A DNA stretch of 64,000 nt from positions 248,001 through 312,000 of the forward strand of contig NZ_JACJRV010000004.1 of the NCBI RefSeq assembly GCF_014697475.1, read 5' to 3'. Numbering within the stretch: position 1 is the stretch's first letter; each line of letters opens with the position of its first letter. The stretch comes from Nostoc sp. FACHB-152. GTDB taxonomy: Bacteria > Cyanobacteriota > Cyanobacteriia > Cyanobacteriales > Nostocaceae. Shown one piece after another: positions 56,573-64,000 of the stretch. Made by a program: the position numbers and the translations under genes. The notes under the pieces were generated by a model that did not search any database, was not told where the DNA came from, and saw only the letters and a list, made by a program, of their open reading frames with translations.

Positions 56573-57904
56573 ATGACACCCGATCAATTTTTAATCTTTG
56601 CCCAGGTTTTACCAGAACCTCTGCTGCTTATAACTAGCACAGGGGAAATTTTGGCAGTCAATCAAGCTGCTACTAAACTGTTTAGCAAAACCAGTAAAGC
56701 ACTGATTGGTCAGCAGTTGAGTGAGTTTGTCACTGATTGTCCCCAAAAAGTAAGCGACTATCTTCGAGTTTGCGCCCAAAGTCGGCAAATGATTTTGGGT
56801 GCTTTTACTATTCACCAAGCTGTGGGAGAAGGAATTGCTTGTCGTAGTCAAGGAGCAGTTATCCAACCGCGATCGCACGATAGTCCAGCTATTAATTTAC
56901 TGCGGTTAGAAAAGCGAACAAGTAATCAATTTGTTGTGCTGAACCAGAAAATTCATGCCCTGAGTCAGGAGATTCAACAGCGTCAGTGCATTCAGCTAGA
57001 ATTAGCCCAATCAAATGAAACCTTAAAACACACTCTAATTAAATTACAAAACGCTCTTGAATCTGTCCAAAAAGAAAAGATGTCTGGCTTAGGACAGTTA
57101 GTTGCAGGAATTGCCCATGAAATTAATAATCCAATTAGCTTTATTCATGGGAATCTAACATACGCCAGTGAATACTATGATGATTTGCTAACCCTAATTC
57201 ATCTTTATCAGCAAGAATATCCCCATCCAAGCGAAGTTATTCAAGAGACAATTGAAACACTGGAGCTTGATTTTCTGGAAAAAGATATCAAAAATTTACT
57301 CTCTTCCATGATGATGGGTTCCCAGCGTATTGCGGAGATTGTAAAATCCTTGCGAAACTTTTCTCGATTAGACGAAGCAACATTCAAACTAGTTGATATT
57401 CATGAGGGTTTAGAGGCTGCATTAATGATTTTACAAAGCCGCCTCAATCCTAGAACTCAGTATTCTGGTATTGAAGTAATTAAAGAATATGGTGAATTGC
57501 CTTTGGTTTATTGTTCTCCTGGGCAAATCAATCAAGTATTGATGAATATTTTGAACAATGCGATTGATGCTTTAGAAGAAGCTGAAAAGTTGCGATCAGA
57601 GCGTAGCGCATCGCCAGAATCAACACAAAATCATTCTAATCGCATCTGGATTCGCACAGAACAACTCAGCGATCGCTACATTGCCATTCGTATCAAGGAT
57701 AACGGTAACGGTATTCCCACCCAGATTCATCATCAAATATTTAATCCCTTCTTTACTACTAAGCCAGTTGGTCAAGGGACAGGATTAGGGTTATCCATTA
57801 GTTACCAAATTATCGACAGCCATAATGGGCGAATTAATATGATGTCCGATTCCGCTTGGGGAACGGAATTTAGTATTGAGTTGCCTATTGTGGAAGTCCC
57901 TTAA
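56573..57904 (+). CDS. PAS-containing sensor histidine kinase
   Basis: Start at ATG 56573 (443 aa); an upstream TTG would add 17 residues. Residues 1-80 are a PAS domain (ILAVNQAATKLFSKTSKALIGQQL), then a coiled coil (about 120-170), HisKA with H182 in LVAGIAHEINNPISFIHGN, and HATPase_c with NILNNAIDALEEAE and GNGIPTQIHHQIFNPFFTTKPVGQGTGLGL. No membrane helix, so it is cytoplasmic. No fused receiver; the convergent hybrid kinase next to it carries two. Its stop overlaps the stop of that gene by 3 bp. Confidence 0.88.
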   Translation: MTPDQFLIFAQVLPEPLLLITSTGEILAVNQAATKLFSKTSKALIGQQLSEFVTDCPQKVSDYLRVCAQSRQMILGAFTIHQAVGEGIACRSQGAVIQPRSHDSPAINLLRLEKRTSNQFVVLNQKIHALSQEIQQRQCIQLELAQSNETLKHTLIKLQNALESVQKEKMSGLGQLVAGIAHEINNPISFIHGNLTYASEYYDDLLTLIHLYQQEYPHPSEVIQETIETLELDFLEKDIKNLLSSMMMGSQRIAEIVKSLRNFSRLDEATFKLVDIHEGLEAALMILQSRLNPRTQYSGIEVIKEYGELPLVYCSPGQINQVLMNILNNAIDALEEAEKLRSERSASPESTQNHSNRIWIRTEQLSDRYIAIRIKDNGNGIPTQIHHQIFNPFFTTKPVGQGTGLGLSISYQIIDSHNGRINMMSDSAWGTEFSIELPIVEVP

Positions 57905-60000
57905 CTAACCCAAACTTGCGGTAACTTTAAAACATTAGTCACTACATCAATTAAATTATCTGGGTCAATAGGTTTGGTTAAGTACTGTTGAAAGCCGGCT
58001 GCTAAAACTTTTAAACGGTCTTCTTCGCGTGAAAAAGCTGTTAAAGCGATCGCCGGAATGCTACCACCGTTTTCTGGTGCTAAAGCTCGGACTTTTTGAA
58101 TTAAACTGTAACCATCTTGCTCTGACATACCGATGTCGCTAATTAAGATATTTGGCTTTGTTTGTTCGAGTATGACCAAGGCTGTATCAACTGATGCTAC
58201 AGCTGTAACCTTCGCCCCATACTCTTCAAACATGAATGCCAAAAAATTGCGAGTATCGGTTTCATCGTCTACAACTAACACCTTCAAACCTGCCAGAGGC
58301 AGATCGCCATCTGTGTAGTCAATGACGTGTTCGGCTTGATTACTAGCACTACTATTTGGCATTAACGGTAGTCTGATAGTAAAAGTCGCTCCCTGCCCTG
58401 CTCCGGGACTGTCTGCTAGAATTTGACCTGCGTGTAGTTCTACTAAATGTCGGACGATCGCTAGTCCTAAACCTAATCCATTGTGCGATCGCGTTGTGGT
58501 ACTATCTGCTTGGCGGAAACGTTCAAATACTTTTGGTAAAAAATCTGGCTCTATGCCAATCCCTGTATCAATCACCTGAATTTGAGCATAAGAAGACGTA
58601 ACGAAGCGAACAGGCGCAGAACCTGCAGAAAGCGTAATTTCTCCGCAGGGAAATAGCTCACAACTTTCTTTATCAGTTGAGTGTACAGCGTCTAAATGGA
58701 CATCTACACTACCACCCTTGGGCGTGAACTTAATGGCATTAGTTAGTAAATTCCAGATTACTTGCTGCAAACGCGCAGGATCGCCGCAAACTGAACCAAT
58801 GGAAGAATCCAGAATAGGATTTATTTGGATACTTTTGGCATCAGCTAGGGGACGCACTGCTTCTAAAGCTGCTTCTGCGACCGAGATTAAATTGACTGCA
58901 CACAAATTCAGTTTTAGCTGACCACGAATGATCCGCGATACATCTAAAATATCTTCAATCAGTTGCACTTGAGATGTGGCATTGCGTTCAATAGCTTCTA
59001 AAGCTTTAGCTGTAGCTTGGTCGTCGAGTTTCTTAGAACGTAGAATTTTTGACCAACCCAGCATTGAGGTTAAAGGTGTACGGAGTTCATGAGAAAGAAC
59101 TGCTAAAAACTCATCTTTCATCCGATTTGCCGCTTCTGCTTCTTGTCTAGCCGTTTGTTCTCGAATCACTTGAGCGCGAACTTCTTCGGCTAGCTTACGT
59201 TCAGTAATATCTTCGAGAGTGCCTACATACCCTAGTAATTTACCCTGAGCAGAAACCATTCTAGATGAGCGCACCTGTACCCAACGGAGACTATTATTAG
59301 CAGTTAAAAACCGAAAATCTTCCAAATAGTCTCGCATACCTTTATCAAGGTAAGTAGACCAACTGGCTTGAGCGCGTTCTTGTTCTTCTGGATGTACAAA
59401 TTCTAGCCAAATTTTTGTCAAACTTTCGGACGCGCTCAAACCACAGATTGCCTGATAATGAGGATTCGTGTACTTACATTGTCCTGCCGTATCTATCTCA
59501 AAAATCCCTACCGGAGAACAAGTACTCAGTGAACGGAATCGCTCTTCACTTTGCCGTAGTTCCGTATTAATAGCTGCAAGTTGGGCTGCTTGTTCTTTAA
59601 TTGCTTGAGTTTTTTTAAATAGCTCAACAAATACCGTAACTTTTGATATCAGGATATTAGCATCTATGGGTTTAAGCAAATAATCAACCGCCCCTAAAGC
59701 ATAGCCTTTGAATAGCATTTGGTCACTGGTGCTAAAGGCTGTCAAAAAGATAATAGGAGTTTGAAGCGATCGCCCTCTCGAACGGATGAGACTTGCCGTT
59801 TCAAAACCATCCATTCCCGGCATTTGTACATCTAGCAAAATCACCGCAAAATCTTGATGCAGCAGACACCGCAAAGCCTCGGCTCCAGACGTTGCTTTAA
59901 CTAAGTTTTCTCCTAGTCTTTCTAAGATTGCCTCTAGTGCCAACAAATTTTCTAGTTTGTCATCTACCAAAAGGATGTTGACTTTGGGTTCAGGCTGCAT
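57901..60000 (-). CDS. Hybrid histidine kinase REC-PAS-HisKA-HATPase-REC
   Basis: A 699-residue soluble kinase. N-terminal receiver with D57 in VILLDVQMPGMDGF and conserved KP in YLLKPIDAN; short coiled coil; PAS (about 150-270); HisKA with H304 in LAVLSHELRTPL; HATPase_c with NAIKFTPKGG; and C-terminal receiver with D622 in ILISDIGMSEQDG and QYLTKPIDP. Both receivers have their phospho-acceptor aspartates, so it may be driven by another kinase through the first and pass on through the second. Its partner is not certain; the convergent kinase is the obvious candidate. Confidence 0.9.
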   Translation of the reverse strand: MQPEPKVNILLVDDKLENLLALEAILERLGENLVKATSGAEALRCLLHQDFAVILLDVQMPGMDGFETASLIRSRGRSLQTPIIFLTAFSTSDQMLFKGYALGAVDYLLKPIDANILISKVTVFVELFKKTQAIKEQAAQLAAINTELRQSEERFRSLSTCSPVGIFEIDTAGQCKYTNPHYQAICGLSASESLTKIWLEFVHPEEQERAQASWSTYLDKGMRDYLEDFRFLTANNSLRWVQVRSSRMVSAQGKLLGYVGTLEDITERKLAEEVRAQVIREQTARQEAEAANRMKDEFLAVLSHELRTPLTSMLGWSKILRSKKLDDQATAKALEAIERNATSQVQLIEDILDVSRIIRGQLKLNLCAVNLISVAEAALEAVRPLADAKSIQINPILDSSIGSVCGDPARLQQVIWNLLTNAIKFTPKGGSVDVHLDAVHSTDKESCELFPCGEITLSAGSAPVRFVTSSYAQIQVIDTGIGIEPDFLPKVFERFRQADSTTTRSHNGLGLGLAIVRHLVELHAGQILADSPGAGQGATFTIRLPLMPNSSASNQAEHVIDYTDGDLPLAGLKVLVVDDETDTRNFLAFMFEEYGAKVTAVASVDTALVILEQTKPNILISDIGMSEQDGYSLIQKVRALAPENGGSIPAIALTAFSREEDRLKVLAAGFQQYLTKPIDPDNLIDVVTNVLKLPQVWVS

Positions 60001-60571
60001 GAGTTTATCGTACTTTAAGTCAATAAAATTATAGTTTCAATCTCTTCACAGGGGATTGCTTGAAATATTATGACACGTCAAAGTTTTTCTCAACCTGAAT
60101 AACTAATATCAATTCGCAATTCGCAATTCGCAATTCGCAATTAAGAAATCTAGCTCCAGTAAGACTTTCCTAATTTCCATCTGTTGCCTCATTTTAGAGA
60201 ATTGCTATAGCATTGTTATGTCAAGCAGCAGATTTACATTAGGGAACAGGTAACAGCTAACAGGCGGGAAAGTCTTTTGGGATATAAATTTTTTAGGAAA
60301 ATTTTTACCTCATTAACGTGAAATCTGCTGTAAATATAGAAATGTCAAATTTCACGTTTCTGCTGTACAAGGTTTATTTATTTGCGCTTTTAAACGCGGA
60401 TAACTAACCTATGGAGGAGGTTAAATTGACCTGTTTGATTTATGGAACGGCTTAGATATCCAATTTATTTGATCTGTTGAGGATATTATTATTTAAGGTA
60501 GCAACAAAAAACACAAAAAAAGTAACTTTTTCTTTGTGCCTGTTGAAATTTATTTTTAGAATTTGCTGGGT
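60001..60571. other. Intergenic region between hybrid kinase and ABC permease
   Basis: 571 bp with no gene. It contains a run of the 9-mer CAATTCG-CA (four to five times, 60112-60140), the second copy of the dispersed repeat (60138-60204), and STRR-like AGGGAACAGGTAACAGCTAA at 60240-60262. No RNA gene is recognised. Confidence 0.6.
60138..60204. repeat. Dispersed intergenic repeat, copy 2
   Basis: Near-identical to 2841-2907. It follows directly on tandem CAATTCG units, whereas copy 1 has a single degenerate unit, suggesting expansion here. Confidence 0.8.
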
Positions 60572-61702
60572 TTACCTTTGCAAACTGCGGGGGTCGAGAG
60601 CATCTCTTAAACCATCACCAAGCAAGTTAAAAGCTAACACTGTCAAAATAATTAGCACTGCTGGCGGCCAAATTAACCAAGGTTGTAAAACTAAAATTGA
60701 AGCATTACTAGCCAGGGAAAGCATATTGCCCCAAGAAGGATCTGGTTGTTGAATCCCTAAGCCAATTAAACTCAATACCGCTTCAGCACTGATAAAACTA
60801 GGAACTGCTAACGTTGCTGAAATAATTACATAAGTAGCCGTTTGGGGCAGAACATGACGGATAATGATGTAGAGTGGCTTTCCGCCCATTGCTCTGGCGG
60901 CTTGGACATATTCTCGTTCTTTAATTGAGAGTACCTGTCCACGAATTACTCTTGCTAAACCTGCCCAACTAATTACCGAAGTAATCACCACAATCAGTAA
61001 GAATCGCTGGGTACTACTTAAACCAGGTGGTAAAACTGCTCCTAAGGTAACCAAAAGATAAATACTAGGGAAAGTCATCAGTACTTCCGCTAGGCGCATA
61101 ATGACACTATCTAGCCATCCACCGAAATAGCCGGAAATGCCGCCTAACAGCAAACCTAAGGGGAAGGTAAAAATTACGCCAATAATGCCAATAAACAAAC
61201 TAATACGGCCGCCATGCAGTAAACGGCTAAATTGGTCGCGTCCTTGGTCATCAGTACCTAAAATGTTGAATCTTACGCCATTATCTGCGCCAAATAAATG
61301 CCAATCTAAGGGAATTCCCCCAATCACTGTGACTTCATCCCATTTAGGGGGTAATGGTAAACTTAGCTGCAACAGGCGATATTCTGGCCCCGATACAAAT
61401 AAACGCAAAGGAGCAGGCTTTTTAAAGTCTACACTTAACAGGCGATCGCCTGTATTGATATCAGTTTGTCCTTGCGTTGTCGGATATATATGCGGGCCAA
61501 TAAATTTTCCTGTTGACTTTGAAACCAAATAAATTCGAGTTGGTGGTAGCAGTGAACCATTTGGCTGGGAAACATAAGGGTCATAAGGAGCAACAAAATC
61601 AGCCGCAATCACCGCTACATAGAAAATTAACAGCAAAATTGCTCCAAACTGAGCCAAAGGATTTTTCTTGAGTCTTTGCCACCAATTCATAGTTTTAGTC
61701 AA
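60572..61702 (-). CDS. Oligopeptide/dipeptide-type ABC transporter permease (OppC/DppC family)
   Basis: A 376-residue inner-membrane permease with about six helices. The EAA motif is EREYVQAARAMGGKPLYIIIRHVLP. The N-terminal WWQRLKKNPLAQFGAILLLIFYVAVIAADFVAPYDPY is the OppC-type first helix. It is longer than typical (~300 aa) because of a periplasmic insert between helix 1 and 2 (about 45-155), which is common in cyanobacterial members. ATPase, OppB and binding-protein genes are not in the window, so the substrate remains open. Confidence 0.85.
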   Translation of the reverse strand: MTKTMNWWQRLKKNPLAQFGAILLLIFYVAVIAADFVAPYDPYVSQPNGSLLPPTRIYLVSKSTGKFIGPHIYPTTQGQTDINTGDRLLSVDFKKPAPLRLFVSGPEYRLLQLSLPLPPKWDEVTVIGGIPLDWHLFGADNGVRFNILGTDDQGRDQFSRLLHGGRISLFIGIIGVIFTFPLGLLLGGISGYFGGWLDSVIMRLAEVLMTFPSIYLLVTLGAVLPPGLSSTQRFLLIVVITSVISWAGLARVIRGQVLSIKEREYVQAARAMGGKPLYIIIRHVLPQTATYVIISATLAVPSFISAEAVLSLIGLGIQQPDPSWGNMLSLASNASILVLQPWLIWPPAVLIILTVLAFNLLGDGLRDALDPRSLQR

Positions 61703-61795
61703 GAGTCAAGGGTCAATAGTTAATGGTCAATGGTCAAGGGTTAATAGTCAATAGTTAAACGTCAAAGTTAATTTCTTTTGCCTATTGACTTTGGA
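61695..61795. repeat. STRR repeats upstream of the ABC permease
   Basis: Dense heptamers (GTCAAGAGTCAAGGGTCAAT, later TTGACTTTGGACTATGGACT) fill the 107-bp gap between the HD-domain gene and the permease gene, and can fold into hairpins. Confidence 0.7.
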
Positions 61796-61809
61796 CTATG
61801 GACTTTTAA

Positions 61810-62685
61810 CTAAGCGTGTAATTGTTCAACTAGATATAAATGTTCTTCTTGGCTTTTTTCGTGTTCAACTACAAATACATTTGAGTAGAGGTTCGCCATA
61901 ATTTGTTTACCTTGTTGTGTCAGCGATAAGTAGCGCAGACCATCTTTAATATATGGATGAACACCATTCCAGTAAAACTTGGCGTAATTTTTACGTAAAT
62001 CGGCTGGAGTTTCATAACCCAACACTTTAGTCATCCCAGTTTCTTCAAATTCGTAAAACAACGAAGTAATTTTTTTGAGATAACGAGGGTCGCTAAGTTG
62101 CCCGATTAAATCAGCAGCACGGACTAAGCCAGCGAAGTTAACAGTATCTTGATGGTCATCAGCTGTAGGAACAGGAAAGCGTGTCCATTCAATATTACTT
62201 TTAATCACTTCAGCATCGATTAACTTATGACCGCCAAAACGCTCATCAATGAAAAGCTTGGCTCGATCCACATGATAGGGGGTGAGGCTGGCATCAGAAG
62301 CTCCAGGATGCAGAGAAATCATCCTACCGTTTTTACCTGTGGCATATAAACTTGCTGATTCTTGGTCTTGGCGGCAAACTCCTTTGACATAACCAATATC
62401 ATGACAGACCAAGGAGATGATAAAGTGTAACCAATCTTCACTTGAAACACCACCTTCGCGGATCTGTTTACCACGTAAAATCTCCTGCCCTACCAAGGTT
62501 ACTAAAATGGAGTGTTCTACATTGTGATACAGGGCATCGCTATTGGCAATATTTTCCAACGCCATACTTCCTGCCCAAGCGATGATGTCTTGATAATCAT
62601 TTTTTAGACACCCGTAGGTGCGAGTATAGCCTTCTCTTATTTGTTTGACAAAAGCATCAATTAAAATTTCGGTGGCGTTGAACAT
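61810..62685 (-). CDS. HD-domain metal-dependent phosphohydrolase
   Basis: A 291-residue protein with HD superfamily ligands: H54 and H58 in ALYHNVEHSI, H95-D96 in SLVCHDIGYVKG, and a later D in AGLVRAADLIGQL. HD enzymes hydrolyse phosphate esters, often cyclic or signalling nucleotides, with divalent metals. No second-messenger domain is fused, so the substrate is unknown. It precedes the ABC permease on the same strand, separated by STRRs. Confidence 0.8.
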   Translation of the reverse strand: MFNATEILIDAFVKQIREGYTRTYGCLKNDYQDIIAWAGSMALENIANSDALYHNVEHSILVTLVGQEILRGKQIREGGVSSEDWLHFIISLVCHDIGYVKGVCRQDQESASLYATGKNGRMISLHPGASDASLTPYHVDRAKLFIDERFGGHKLIDAEVIKSNIEWTRFPVPTADDHQDTVNFAGLVRAADLIGQLSDPRYLKKITSLFYEFEETGMTKVLGYETPADLRKNYAKFYWNGVHPYIKDGLRYLSLTQQGKQIMANLYSNVFVVEHEKSQEEHLYLVEQLHA

Positions 62686-63364
62686 ATTGGGTGGCTCTGT
62701 ACAGATAAAAATATCTATTGGTTATTTTCAAGCTTGCAAAATCAAGGCTTTGGTTATTACCTCAATGCAGATTTCTCTTTTGTAACTTATATACAAGTGT
62801 GAATGCCACTTGCCTTGAACTCTGCTCACATAAATGGGCTATGCTTTTCTAGGGATTGGTAAGCTGTTAATCACTTAATTTGCAGTTTAGACCGCAGGGG
62901 AGCTAGTGCGTTGCGGAGGTTCCCTCCGTTGTAGCAACTGGCGTGAGCAAGGGGGCAGAGGAGCAGGGGAGAAGGTGTGGGCTATTGATTCATAATTTTA
63001 ATAGTGCAGTTTGTCTGCTGAACAGCTTAGTAAGTAGCCAATCTAGCCATTGAATATACTTATGCTCATCAGTGTTTCACACATAGGTAAGTAATGGCAG
63101 TGATCTAAATATTTAGGCTGTGTGACTCTAATAATGGGATAGGGTGACGAGCATAGAATTATCTTGCGAGTAAAATACCGTATAATTACTGATTTTTATT
63201 TTAAGTAATGATAAAAAACATGACCTATGGCATGGTTATCATAAATGAGGATTATTACAGCCAAAGTTTAAGGCAAAAAGCAAATGTAATATATGGTAAT
63301 CAGTCTCAAAATTTCTTAAAAATATACCAACAGATTTGTGTGTTTCCAAAGTGGAGGTGCGTCA
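62686..63364. other. Divergent intergenic region upstream of the efflux adaptor
   Basis: 679 bp. It holds a GC-rich hairpin repeat at 62901-62943 (GCGTTGCGGAGGTTCCCTCC then GTTGTAGCAACTGGCG, GGAGG-ttc-CCTCC core), similar in shape to 46402-46442, followed by GGAGCAGGGGAG-type repeats. An SD (GGAGG, 63353-63357) lies seven bases before the adaptor start. No other gene is seen. Confidence 0.6.
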
Positions 63365-64000
63365 GTGAACGACGAATCAATTGAAGTAGAACTATCGTCT
63401 GAAAAAGCAAGTCAAGAGAATTTATCCCAGCTAACAAATCGTCAGCAAACTCGGCCTTGGCTGATGCCTTTAGGTGTCGGTACTGGTTTAGGAATTGCGA
63501 TCGCTTTGGGAGGTATAGGTATAGTAACTCAGTTGCCAGCCCAGCAACAAAAAGCAGTTGCAAACAAAGCGACAACCAAAGCTAACCCTGTAATGACTGT
63601 GACTGTGGCTACAGTAGAAGCGACTCGTGTTTCTCGTAGCCTGAATGCTACAGGGACAATTGCAGCCCGTGATTTAATTCCAGTTCTGCCCCAGGTTAAT
63701 GGCTTGCAAATCAAAATCATCCCTGAAGATATCAAAGAAGGAGCCTATGTCAAACAGGGTCAAGTCTTAGCCATATTAGATGATTCTATGCTGCAAGCCC
63801 AAATCAGCGAAGCCAGAGCAGAGGTAGAATCTAAGCAAGCTGATGTCGGTTCTCGACAAGCAAATAAGCGATCGCAACAAGCGAGTGTCGCATCTAGTCA
63901 GGCAATAGTCAAGCAAAAAAAAGCAGATTTAGCCCAAGCACAGGCAAGATTAGAAGAAGCAACGAAGAATTTTCAACGCTATCAAAAATTAGCTGCGGCT
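63365..64000 (+). CDS. RND efflux periplasmic adaptor (HlyD/MFP family), truncated at window end
   Basis: An open frame from GTG 63365, set by an SD GGAGG, runs off the right edge (212 codons). A polar N-terminus is followed by one membrane helix (LMPLGVGTGLGIAIALGGIG), then the adaptor fold: TVTVATVEATRVSRSLNATG, IPVLPQVNGLQIKIIPEDIK, VKQGQVLAILDDSMLQAQI and a long Gln/Ala-rich coiled-coil arm. It would link an inner-membrane RND pump to an outer-membrane channel; the pump gene probably follows outside the window. Confidence 0.88.
   Translation, partial: MNDESIEVELSSEKASQENLSQLTNRQQTRPWLMPLGVGTGLGIAIALGGIGIVTQLPAQQQKAVANKATTKANPVMTVTVATVEATRVSRSLNATGTIAARDLIPVLPQVNGLQIKIIPEDIKEGAYVKQGQVLAILDDSMLQAQISEARAEVESKQADVGSRQANKRSQQASVASSQAIVKQKKADLAQAQARLEEATKNFQRYQKLAAA

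Noticed and set aside
57901-57904. Overlapping convergent stop codons as a frameshift or fusion
   Set aside because: Both proteins are complete at their C-termini, so this is simply tight convergent packing.

Overview
The window is chromosomal DNA of a filamentous, probably heterocyst-forming cyanobacterium (Nostoc/Anabaena/Calothrix-like). The grounds are the very frequent HIP1 octamer GCGATCGC, the phycobilisome-degradation protein NblB, the split cyanobacterial ATP synthase operon with paired b and b' subunits and no beta/epsilon genes, many large PAS/GAF hybrid histidine kinases, intergenic heptamer-type short tandem repeats (STRRs), and the gene order dps-carB-sigD-DUF760-mutT-CBS-nblB. 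From memory, that order matches the alr3808-alr3814 region of Anabaena sp. PCC 7120.

Layout. 1-2.8 kb: tail of a sugar-type ABC ATPase, then a leftward pair mtnA (methionine salvage) and a secreted retropepsin-like protease. 3.0-8.7 kb: one giant (1895 aa) RHH-multiPAS-GAF hybrid histidine kinase. 8.9-10.5 kb: sulfite-exporter-like membrane protein and persulfide-dioxygenase-like MBL enzyme, a plausible sulfur detoxification pair. 11-12.9 kb: dxs. 13-19.5 kb: an SLH-domain secreted protein divergent from a 1.8-kaa two-partner-secretion exoprotein. 19.6-30.2 kb: mostly housekeeping (rpiA, serS, rseP, nth, rpsN, aat), plus a PadR/CCB-like pair with a doubled operator, a VapBC-type toxin-antitoxin pair and several small conserved unknowns. 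30.5-33.1 kb: phnD-phnC-phnE phosphonate/phosphite importer. 33.5-36 kb: [2Fe-2S] protein, small unknown, Dps ferritin. 36.3-45.3 kb: carB, group 2 sigma factor, DUF760, mutT, CBS protein, nblB, methyltransferase. 45.9-52.3 kb: ATP synthase operon atp1-a-c-b'-b-delta-alpha-gamma.

52.4-55.0 kb is a small accessory patch: an AT-rich Cys/His protein, an XRE antitoxin whose RelE/HigB-type partner toxin survives only as a 47-codon tail, an intact YefM/YoeB pair, and a Uma2 nuclease gene broken by one in-frame TGA. It ends at tmRNA (ssrA, 55106-55492), whose promoter, tag ORF and terminator are all visible. 55.8-60.0 kb is a signalling block: MetOD1-domain protein, sensor kinase, and a convergent REC-PAS-HK-REC hybrid whose stop codon overlaps the kinase stop. 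60.6-64 kb: peptide ABC permease, HD phosphohydrolase, and the start of an RND efflux adaptor that runs off the window.

No CRISPR array, tRNA, rRNA, intact transposase or prophage is visible. The most notable non-genic content is a dense set of dispersed repeats: STRRs, several palindromic or MITE-like elements occurring twice in the window, and a 108-bp tandem duplication. I did not find a clearly new multi-gene system. The best leads are the RHH-kinase with a palindrome at its start codon, the P-domain inside the secreted exoprotein, the decayed toxin next to a possibly ACG-started antitoxin, and the PadR double operator.
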